From contig JAGYKZ010000010.1 in assembly GCA_018401385.1 (NCBI GenBank), forward strand, positions 1-41,050: 41,050 nt of DNA, in the 5' to 3' direction. Below, in pieces: positions 34,090-41,050 of this stretch; positions within the stretch are counted from its first letter, which is position 1; every line of letters starts with the position of its first letter. Origin of the DNA: Roseicyclus sp. (lineage in GTDB: Bacteria > Pseudomonadota > Alphaproteobacteria > Rhodobacterales > Rhodobacteraceae). Position numbers and translations under genes: made by a program. The notes beneath the pieces were generated by a model, which saw only the letters and a program-made list of their open reading frames with translations, searched no databases and was not told the DNA's origin.

Positions 34090-36015
34090 ATGCAGGAATT
34101 GATCCAAAACGTCATGCTGAAATCCATCCCCCTTGAGGGGAGGTTGCCCCCAACCGCGTCACAGGCTGTGACCGAAGAGGCGGGTTTTTGGACTGAAATG
34201 TTCGAGCGGCTTGAAGAAGCGGATCATCTGCCTTCGCTTGGCGATGCGGCCCCGATTATGGGGCGCGCCGATGCGCTTGTGCCGATACATCTGTCCACCG
34301 TGATACCATTGGTGATGATGGTGCCTGCCGCGCAACAGGATGTGGCGTCTGTTGAACTTGGCGATACCATCCTATCCGCTCAGGTGGTGCACGGTGGTCG
34401 GGATGATCCTGCCATCCATCTGTTGCCGGGGTCGAATGCCCCATACTTTGACCCAAGCGCAGCATCCGATCAGATGTTGATCTTGGCGTCCCGCAATCAG
34501 GACGCGCTCTGGCCCGATGCTTCCGTCCCTGCGGGTCGCGGCGCGGCGCAATCCCCCTCGATTTGGACGCGTTTCGTGGCTACGGACCAAAGCGGGTCGG
34601 AACAAAAGACACAGCATGACCGTGGGTTTGACCCTCAAACGCAGATCGCGCGCGGGCCTTTGCCCGTCTTGGATCAGGCGCTGTTTGATCAACAGGCTCA
34701 AACACCACCCTTTGGTACAGCGGCAGTCGCGCAGCCCCAGCCAGACGTGCCCCGCGCGTCCGAACCGCCGTTTTCCGCACCTGCGCCAAGTCCCGCCGTG
34801 CCCTTGGTTCATATGTCGCCGCCTGTCCACGCCAAGGATGGTAAAACATCTCGGGTGGGCGGTGACTCCGTGCCGATCTTGGTGGATAGGCCACCTCCAA
34901 TTGTCGGAACGCTCGTAGGGCCTGATGCGCGCGTAGCGCCGCCTGTTGTGGATGTAGTGGCGGTGCCACAGGATGCTGGTGCATCGGCGCCAATCACGCC
35001 ACATGGGGCCTTTGCCATCGGCCCCGTGGGAGGCAAAGCCCAAATGGGCCGCGTGGACGCCCCGAACGCGCAACCGCCCGTTGATGCGCTGCCAGATCAA
35101 AGGGGGCCAGATCAAAGGGGGCCAGATCAAAAGTTGCCAGACGATATCAGGCCAGAGCAGACAAAAATCCAACGATCTGGTTTCGATCAATCTGGAACAC
35201 TGCGCCACGATCCAGCTGTGCAGGTCTTCACCGAACCGCGGTCCGACACTGCCTTTGATCCCCTGCACATCGCCAGTGCCGCATTTTCATATTCAAAAGA
35301 CGTGCAGATGATGGGGCGCGGTGGCGTGGATGCTGTCCAAGCCCCGCATTTTGATGACGGTGGGCTAGTGATCACAGCACCTGCTTCTGCAAGTTCATCC
35401 CCTCCCGTCAGTGCGCCGACCATACAGGGCACGCCCCCAAGCGCGGCCTTGTTCCACATGACGGTGGCCCATCAAATCGGGGTGCAGATTGATCGGCAGC
35501 TTGGAGCACTGCCCCCCCATACGCAGGGTGCCAATGTGACCGAATTCACCCTTAACCCGCCTGAGCTTGGGCGGGTTCGGATGACACTGGAGACATCACG
35601 CACCGGTGCATTGGCGCTGACCATTGTTGCCGAGCGGCCCGAAGTGGCGGATTTCATGCGGCGGCACAGCCCCGCTTTGATCCAAGAATTCCTGCGGGAG
35701 GGGCTGACGCAGACCTCTGTTAAAATCGAAGCGGGGCAAACCTTGGCCCTGCATCAGGGACAAAGCGGTGGTCAAACCTTGGGTCAGGCGCTTTTCTCGC
35801 AAAGCCAGCCGCAAAATACGTCCATGGCACAAATGCAAACCCCATGGGGAGAGGGGCAATCGCAAGGACAAAACCCCAAGCAGCAGCGTGATCAAGAGTG
35901 GTCTGGTTCGCCAAATGGTGACGGGGGCGCAAGGCCTACGGAGCCTTCTGGGGCGGATCAGATACAGGTCCGCCCTGCCATCGTTTCCAGCCGTGCTTTG
36001 GACCTGCGTCTTTAG
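34090..36015 (+). CDS. fliK: flagellar hook-length control protein FliK
   Basis: A protein of about 641 residues. The start is uncertain: I prefer ATG 34090 (MQELIQNVMLKSIPLEG), with AAAAGG just upstream; ATG 34072 is also in frame. The middle is long, low-complexity and rich in Pro, Asp and Gln, and includes a short tandem repeat (35091-35134). The C-terminal hook-length domain is clear: NVTEFTLNPPELGRVRMTLE, LTIVAERPEVADFMRRHSPALIQEFLREGL. FliK measures the hook and switches export specificity. It is followed by flgD after 12 bases. Confidence 0.88.
   Translation: MQELIQNVMLKSIPLEGRLPPTASQAVTEEAGFWTEMFERLEEADHLPSLGDAAPIMGRADALVPIHLSTVIPLVMMVPAAQQDVASVELGDTILSAQVVHGGRDDPAIHLLPGSNAPYFDPSAASDQMLILASRNQDALWPDASVPAGRGAAQSPSIWTRFVATDQSGSEQKTQHDRGFDPQTQIARGPLPVLDQALFDQQAQTPPFGTAAVAQPQPDVPRASEPPFSAPAPSPAVPLVHMSPPVHAKDGKTSRVGGDSVPILVDRPPPIVGTLVGPDARVAPPVVDVVAVPQDAGASAPITPHGAFAIGPVGGKAQMGRVDAPNAQPPVDALPDQRGPDQRGPDQKLPDDIRPEQTKIQRSGFDQSGTLRHDPAVQVFTEPRSDTAFDPLHIASAAFSYSKDVQMMGRGGVDAVQAPHFDDGGLVITAPASASSSPPVSAPTIQGTPPSAALFHMTVAHQIGVQIDRQLGALPPHTQGANVTEFTLNPPELGRVRMTLETSRTGALALTIVAERPEVADFMRRHSPALIQEFLREGLTQTSVKIEAGQTLALHQGQSGGQTLGQALFSQSQPQNTSMAQMQTPWGEGQSQGQNPKQQRDQEWSGSPNGDGGARPTEPSGADQIQVRPAIVSSRALDLRL
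35091..35134 (+). repeat. 15-bp in-frame tandem repeat within fliK
   Basis: The unit GCCAGATCAAAGGGG occurs at 35091-35105 and 35106-35120, with a third, slightly diverged copy from 35121. It encodes Pro-Asp-Gln-Arg-Gly repeats in the variable middle of FliK, keeps the frame and could change in copy number. Confidence 0.85.
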
Positions 36016-36027
36016 AAAGGAGACCCC

Positions 36028-36699
36028 ATGGAACCTGTGACCGCGCCGTTTTCCCAAACCCCGATGGGGGGAGATAAAAAGGCCCAGACCGGATCCCTCA
36101 TTGCTTCGGATTTCCAGACATTTTTGCGGATGTTGACAACGCAAATTCAAAATCAAGATCCCTTAAATCCGATGGAATCCACAGACTTTGCCACGCAGCT
36201 TGCCACGTTCTCTGGTGTGGAGCAGCAAGTGCGCAGCAATGATTTGCTGACATCCCTCAATGCGGGGATCGCGCGCTTGGGCATGGGGGATACTGCGCGC
36301 TGGGTGGGCATGGAGGCACAGGCCAACATGGCCGTAAGCTATGATGGCGAACCGCTAAGTTTGCAGGTCAGCCCAAATGAACGCGCCACGCGGATGGAGC
36401 TTTTGGCGTTGAATACTGCGGGGCAAGTCGTCCAAAGCCTGGCCATTGATCCAAGTGGCGGGCGGATCAGCTGGACTGGTTTGACCGAAGCGGGGGATCC
36501 ATTACCCACTGGCATCTACAGCTTCCAAGCGCGCAGTTTTGTTGCAGGGCAGGAGGTGCCAAAAACCGAACCCGTGGCGGCATTCGCAAAAATCCACGAA
36601 GCGCGCATGGATGGCGACCAACTGCGCCTGGTGATGGCGGGCGGCGCGGAGATTGCGGCCGATGATGTGGCCGCCTTGCGATTGGCGGAGGCGCGTTAG
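36028..36699 (+). CDS. flgD: flagellar hook-capping protein FlgD
   Basis: A 223-residue hook-assembly scaffold. The N-terminal signature is LIASDFQTFLRMLTTQIQNQDPLNPMESTDFATQLATFSGVEQQVRSNDLL, followed by the FlgD Ig-like/tudor part (GGRISWTGLTEAGDPLPTGIYSF). The start follows AGAAAGGAG. It overlaps the convergent ubiB stop by three bases. The hook gene flgE, usually nearby, is absent from the window. Confidence 0.93.
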   Translation: MEPVTAPFSQTPMGGDKKAQTGSLIASDFQTFLRMLTTQIQNQDPLNPMESTDFATQLATFSGVEQQVRSNDLLTSLNAGIARLGMGDTARWVGMEAQANMAVSYDGEPLSLQVSPNERATRMELLALNTAGQVVQSLAIDPSGGRISWTGLTEAGDPLPTGIYSFQARSFVAGQEVPKTEPVAAFAKIHEARMDGDQLRLVMAGGAEIAADDVAALRLAEAR

Positions 36700-38217
36700 A
36701 AAAACTGCGCGACAGCAACCATGCCGCCCGCAATCCCAAAGCCAATCGCGCCATAGGTCAGACGTTCCTTCCATCGCGATTTCGGCGCCTGTGGTTTGGC
36801 ATTGAGCTGTGCAATCAATGCGGCCTCGGCCAAATCAGGCAGGCGGGGGCCGAAACGGGCCAAGACCCTTGCGGTTTTCCACAGGTCCGCAATCACCGCT
36901 TTTGGTCCGATGTTACGCGTGATGTAATCTTCGACCACCGGCTTTGCCCATCCCAAATATTGATATGCGGATCAAGCGAGCGCGCCACCCCTCGACCACC
37001 ACCATGGTGCGCTGCAACAGGATCAGCTCCGTGCGTGTCTCCATGCCGAACTTTTCGGTGACATCGAAGAGATAGGCCAACAATCGGGCCATCGAAATGC
37101 GGCTGGCATCCATGCCGAAAATCGGCTCCCCACGGAGCGGAGGGCTTGGGCGAATTGATCGACATCTCGATCTGCAGGCACATAACCCGCTTCGAAATGC
37201 ACTCTCCGCCACGCGGCGGTAATCCTTGCGAATAAAGCCCATCAAAATTTCGGCGTAGACGCGGCGCGTATATTCATCAACCATGATCCCAAAATCCAAA
37301 GCCACGATGTCACCCACAGGCGGACTTTTGAGATTGCCTGATGCATAATCGGCATGGAAATAACCATCGCGCAGCGCATGGCGCAGGAACATCTGCAGCA
37401 CGCGCGCAGCCAGGGCGCGGCGATCAAAACCGCCGCATCAATGGCGGCAACATCGCCAAGAGGCACTCCCTTTGGCCCAACTCATCGTCATGACCTGCCG
37501 CGAACACAGACCCCACTGGATTTGGGGAACATCAAAGCCTTCGTCATTTGCGGTATTGGCGGCAAATTCCCCCGCCGCGGCCGCTTCGATCCGGAGATCA
37601 AGCTCCTGCAGCACGACACCTTCGAAATGTTCAACCACTTCGCGTGGACGCAAGCGGCGGGTTGCAGGGGCGATGGTTTCAACCAGCCATGCGATCAGAT
37701 AGAAGGCATCAATATCCTTGCGAAAAGCGCGCCCGATTTGGGGGCGCAAGACTTTCACGGCGACTTCCTGCCCCGTGTCGGCCAAGGTCGCCTGATGCAC
37801 CTGCGCGATAGATGCCGCAGCGACTGGTTCGGAAAAGGCGCTGAACAATTGCTCAACGGGGATTTCCAATTCGTCCGCGATCACCTTTTTGGCCTGTGCA
37901 GTCGGAAAGGGTGGCAGCTTGTCTTGCAGCACCCGCAATTGCTGGGCCAATTCCGAGCCGACCACATCGGGGCGGGTGGAGAGGATTTGCCCAAATTTGA
38001 TATAGGCTGGGCCAAGTGCCGTCAGTGCGCGCGTCACAGGCGGCAGGGCGGGATCGCCGCGGTGCCCCAGCCAAGCGAAAGGCAGCCCCAAAATCCGTGC
38101 CGCAATGCGCAATGACCGTGGCGCTTTCAGCGCTTCCAAGGCCACACGCATCGCGCCTGTGCGCTCAAATGTGGCGCCCGTGCGAATGACACGCCAGATG
38201 TTATGCGGTCCGCGCAT
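36696..38217 (-). pseudogene. ubiB: ubiB (ABC1/ADCK family), reading frame broken in its middle
   Basis: UbiB is an atypical kinase-like ATPase needed for ubiquinone synthesis. The N-terminal half (38217 to about 37480) is intact: ALGPAYIKFGQILSTRPDVVG, the lysine-bearing AVKVLRPQ and QELDLRIEAAAAGEF. The frame then breaks repeatedly between about 37480 and 36945; LRHALRDGYFHADYASGNL, DIVALDFGIM and GEPIFGMDASRISMARLLAYLFDVTEKFGMETRTELILLQRTMVVVEG are seen in shifting frames. The tail from 36956 is intact (VVEDYITRNIGPKAV). Removing one T and adding one G turns HADYASGN into the family motif HADMHQGN, which points to sequence error. Total span fits about 507 residues. Confidence 0.88.
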
Positions 38218-38220
38218 CGC

Positions 38221-38985
38221 TTAAATCTTCCAACCAGAATGCAGCGCGGCAATGCCAAAGCTGAGATTGCGATAGCTGACCTGTTCAAACCCTGCTGATC
38301 GGATCATGCCCGCGAAGGTCTCTTGGTCGGGGAACTTTCGGATCGATTCGACCAAATATTGATAGCTGTCGCGATCATTGGCGATCATCTGGCCCATGCG
38401 CGGGATGACGTTGAAGGAATAAAGATCGTAAAGCTTTTGAAGACCCGCGTTTGGCAATTGGCTGAATTCCAACACCATCAAGCGCCCACCCGGTTTGAGG
38501 ACGCGATAGGCCTCGTTCAGCGCATCTTGCACGCGGGTAACGTTTCTGATCCCGAAGCTGATTGTGTAAACATCAAAACGGTTATTTTCAAAAGGCAGGG
38601 CCATGGCATCGCCCACAATCCAATTCAGGCTGTCAGCCATGCTGGCGGCTTCGGCGCGTTTTTGACCCTCGACCAACATGGATTGAGTCATATCCAGCAC
38701 AGTGGCCTTGGCAGAGGGGGCACGTTTGAGAAAACGGAAGGCAATATCGCCCGTGCCGCCCGCCACATCCAACAATTCCTGACCCGCGCGTGGGGCCAAC
38801 CAATCCATCATCGCGTCTTTCCAGACGCGGTGAATGCCCGCCGACATGACATCATTCATCACATCATAGCGGCTTGCCACGTTGGAAAACACGCCATGCA
38901 CCATGCCTGCCTTTTCATCCTCGCCTACGGTTTGGAAACCGAAATGGGTTGTGCGGCTGTCTTGGCTTTCATCTTTCGATGTCAT
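38221..38985 (-). CDS. ubiE: ubiquinone C-methyltransferase UbiE
   Basis: A 254-residue SAM-dependent methyltransferase of quinone synthesis. Motifs are [33 protein letters not shown] at the N-terminus, the SAM loop [54 protein letters not shown], and the C-terminal [13 protein letters not shown]. It lies three bases upstream of ubiB, so the two quinone genes form an operon, divergent from mutM. Confidence 0.97.
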   Translation of the reverse strand: MTSKDESQDSRTTHFGFQTVGEDEKAGMVHGVFSNVASRYDVMNDVMSAGIHRVWKDAMMDWLAPRAGQELLDVAGGTGDIAFRFLKRAPSAKATVLDMTQSMLVEGQKRAEAASMADSLNWIVGDAMALPFENNRFDVYTISFGIRNVTRVQDALNEAYRVLKPGGRLMVLEFSQLPNAGLQKLYDLYSFNVIPRMGQMIANDRDSYQYLVESIRKFPDQETFAGMIRSAGFEQVSYRNLSFGIAALHSGWKI

Positions 38986-39073
38986 CGGGCCTTGCCCTCC
39001 TTCTCAACTCCCCTCTCTTATAGGCAGCGAGGGTCGTCTGACAATGCGACGCTTGGAACAAGGAGTGAAGAAT

Positions 39074-39940
39074 TTGCCAGAACTGCCTGAGGTCGAAACC
39101 GTGCGCCGTGGCCTGATCCCTGTGATGGAAGGGCAGGTGATTGAGGAACTGCGTCTCAATCGGGATGGTTTGCGCTGGCCATTTCCCGCCAATATGGCGC
39201 GGGATGTATCAGGCGCGCGGGTCTTACGTCTGCGGCGGCGTTCGAAATACATTCTGATGGATTTGGATCGCGGCACGACCGTGTTGATTCATTTGGGAAT
39301 GTCGGGGCGGATGCTGATATCCCTGCCCGAGGGCGCGCGTGAGACGGTGGCACAATTCGTCCACGGGCATCCTGCGCCGCAAAAACACGATCATGTGGTT
39401 TTTGAAATGGCGCAAGGTGCGCGCGTCACTTTTAACGATCCGCGCAGATTTGGTGCGATGGACCTTTTCGTGACTGCTGCGGAGGCGGATCACTGGCTGA
39501 TCCGTGAGATCGGCCCCGAGCCTTTGGGCAACCGATTTGACGAATCTTATATGACTGCTGCGCTCAAGGGGCGTAAATCCCCGATCAAGGCAGCGTTGCT
39601 GGATCAGCGCATCGTTGCGGGTCTGGGGAACATATATGTCTGCGAGATTTTGCACCGCGCGGGTATTTCCCCGACCCGTCAAGCTGGGCGCATTGCGCCA
39701 CCACGCTGCGCGGCTCTTGTGCCGATCATCCGCGCGGTCTTGTCAGAGGCGATTGCGGCAGGGGGATCATCGCTGCGGGATTACCGCCAAGCCGATGGCG
39801 AATTAGGCTATTTTCAGCACGGGTTCCAAGTCTACGACCGAGAGGGCCAACCTTGCCTAAAGGAAGGTTGCAGAGGCAATATACGCCGCATCGTGCAATC
39901 TGGGCGGTCGAGTTTCTATTGCCCCATGTGTCAAAGGTAG
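39074..39940 (+). CDS. mutM: formamidopyrimidine-DNA glycosylase (MutM/Fpg)
   Basis: A 288-residue base-excision repair enzyme removing 8-oxoguanine and formamidopyrimidines. The start is TTG 39074, eight bases after AAGGAG, because the catalytic N-terminus must be Pro2 ([13 protein letters not shown]); upstream in-frame ATGs would block it. Other landmarks are [40 protein letters not shown] and the zinc finger CLKEGC...YCPMCQR, with the four-residue first spacing common in relatives. It diverges from ubiE. Confidence 0.96.
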   Translation: MPELPEVETVRRGLIPVMEGQVIEELRLNRDGLRWPFPANMARDVSGARVLRLRRRSKYILMDLDRGTTVLIHLGMSGRMLISLPEGARETVAQFVHGHPAPQKHDHVVFEMAQGARVTFNDPRRFGAMDLFVTAAEADHWLIREIGPEPLGNRFDESYMTAALKGRKSPIKAALLDQRIVAGLGNIYVCEILHRAGISPTRQAGRIAPPRCAALVPIIRAVLSEAIAAGGSSLRDYRQADGELGYFQHGFQVYDREGQPCLKEGCRGNIRRIVQSGRSSFYCPMCQR

Positions 39941-40004
39941 TTTTAACTTTTGCACGACCCTGCTAACCCTGCGCCGAATTTCAAGTTCAAAGGATTGACT
40001 GGCC

Positions 40005-40781
40005 ATGGCTTACGAAACCCTGATTGTGGACATTGAAAACCATGTCTGCCTGATCAAACTGAACAGACCCGATGCCTTGAATGCGCTGAACCTTCAGTTG
40101 TTGGGTGAATTGTCCACCGTAATCAAATCCGCCAATTCAAATGATAAGGTGCGGGTGATTGTCATCACTGGCTCGGACAAGGCCTTTGCCGCAGGGGCAG
40201 ATGTCAAAGAAATGTCTGAGAAAAGCTTTGTTGATGTGTTTGTAGGCGATCTGTTTACGGATGAAACTGAAGAATTGCTGCGCTGTCGCAAGCCTATCAT
40301 CGCGGCCGTTGCAGGCTATGCGCTTGGTGGTGGCTGCGAGCTGGCGATGATGTGCGATTTCATCATCGCGGCAGATAATGCGAAATTTGGTCAGCCAGAA
40401 ATCAATTTGGGTATTGTCGCAGGGATCGGTGGCACGCAGCGCCTGACCCGGTTCGTGGGGAAATCCAAGGCGATGGATATGCATCTCACGGGGCGTTTCA
40501 TGTCGGCTGAGGAGGCGGAAAGGGCAGGGCTTGTCAGCCGTGTGGTGCCTGTCAAAAAGCTGATGGAGGAGACGATGTCGGCGGCAGCAAAGATTGCTGA
40601 GAAATCCATGGTCACGGTGATGGCTGTCAAAGAATCGGTCAATCGCAGCTATGAGACCACCTTGCGTGAAGGCGTGCTGTTTGAGCGCCGCCTGTTTCAT
40701 GCGCTGTTCGCAACCGAGGACCAGAAGGAAGGTATGGCGGCCTTTATGGAAAAGCGTGAGGCGCAATTCCGCGACAGGTGA
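40005..40781 (+). CDS. enoyl-CoA hydratase
   Basis: A 258-residue crotonase-family enzyme, hydrating 2-enoyl-CoA in fatty-acid breakdown. The oxyanion-hole loop is AFAAGADVKEM. Both catalytic glutamates are in place: GYALGGGCELAMMCD and FGQPEINLGIVAGIGGTQRLTR. The C-terminus (FHALFATEDQKEGMAAFMEKREAQF) is typical of short-chain enoyl-CoA hydratase (FadB1/PaaF/EchA8 types). The start follows AAAGGATT. It stands alone between mutM and rpsT. Confidence 0.93.
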   Translation: MAYETLIVDIENHVCLIKLNRPDALNALNLQLLGELSTVIKSANSNDKVRVIVITGSDKAFAAGADVKEMSEKSFVDVFVGDLFTDETEELLRCRKPIIAAVAGYALGGGCELAMMCDFIIAADNAKFGQPEINLGIVAGIGGTQRLTRFVGKSKAMDMHLTGRFMSAEEAERAGLVSRVVPVKKLMEETMSAAAKIAEKSMVTVMAVKESVNRSYETTLREGVLFERRLFHALFATEDQKEGMAAFMEKREAQFRDR

Positions 40782-40945
40782 TAAAGGGCTTCACATTCTT
40801 TCAGAAATCTCGTAAAGTCCGCGCCAGATATGCGTGTGAGGCCCGCTATGGCCAGAGGACTCGGTTCTGAAAACCCGGGCGAGGTGCTGGTAAGGCGCGC
40901 ATCAAATAATTTAAATGATACGAGCCTTAAAGAAGGGATCAAGCC

Positions 40946-41050
40946 ATGGCAAATACGCCACAGTCCAAGAAACGCGCCCGCCAGAATGAGCGCCGCTACG
41001 AAGTGAACAAAGCGCGCCGTTCGCGTATCCGCACATTTCTACGCAAGGTT
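40946..41050 (+). CDS. rpsT: 30S ribosomal protein S20 (5' part, cut by the window end)
   Basis: The first 35 codons are present: [20 protein letters not shown], then [15 protein letters not shown]. This is the standard basic S20 N-terminus, binding 16S rRNA in the small subunit. The start follows AGAAGGGA. The gap from 40782 to 40945 holds no gene and would carry the rpsT promoter and leader; I see no clear terminator for the hydratase gene there. Confidence 0.97.
   Translation, partial: MANTPQSKKRARQNERRYEVNKARRSRIRTFLRKV

Overview
The window is a chromosomal segment of an alphaproteobacterium, almost certainly a member of the Rhodobacterales (Roseobacter/Rhodobacteraceae type). The evidence is the RegB-SenC-RegA redox cluster, the alphaproteobacterial AddAB pair, a DivL-like PAS protein in front of tsaE, the order tsaD/hemD/mitofilin-like/hemY, and a flagellar remnant with FliK and FlgD. 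Most of it is ordinary core genome. No insertion sequence, prophage or CRISPR array is visible.

Layout. 1-600: a small membrane protein and a secreted OB-fold protein, closed by a bidirectional terminator. 618-11494 (minus): a DivL-like gene, tsaE, an AmgK-MurU fusion (cell-wall sugar recycling), addB, addA and trxA; tsaE through addA are joined by ATGA overlaps. 11657-14547: regB divergent from senC and regA. 14552-17198: an HD hydrolase, ahcY and a DUF2853 protein. 17300-17419 may hold a small RNA. 17418-20138 (minus): tsaD, gpsA, a YciI-like protein and an EVE protein. 20240-23805 (plus): hemD, a mitofilin-like gene and hemY. 23852-23927: tRNA-Thr(CGT). 24220-30264: ugpBAEC with an EEP-family phosphatase and a TIM-barrel protein. 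30392-32331: a GT4 glycosyltransferase and a PlcP-like metallophosphoesterase behind a good Pho box. 32332-32769: aroQ (minus). 32919-36699: flagellar remnants (motB stub, FlgN-like, FlgJ-like, fliK, flgD). 36696-38985 (minus): ubiB and ubiE. Then mutM, an enoyl-CoA hydratase and the start of rpsT.

How the genes work together. The 24-32 kb stretch reads as a phosphate-scarcity block. Ugp imports glycerol-3-phosphate and glycerophosphodiesters, two linked enzymes may process the ligand, and PlcP plus the glycosyltransferase would replace phospholipids by glycolipids. RegBA/SenC handles redox control and copper delivery to oxidase. The DivL-like gene, a perfect CtrA box beside it and the flagellar genes fit CtrA-controlled motility.

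Two stretches (about 19290-23805 and 36945-37480) carry many small reading-frame breaks in genes that should be essential or important (tsaD, hemD, hemY, ubiB), while residues in the broken frames remain family-like. This looks more like unpolished sequence than decay, but the two cannot be separated from sequence alone. The most unusual non-coding element is a run of short perfect inverted repeats at 33038-33245, next to a junction that cuts motB after codon 31.
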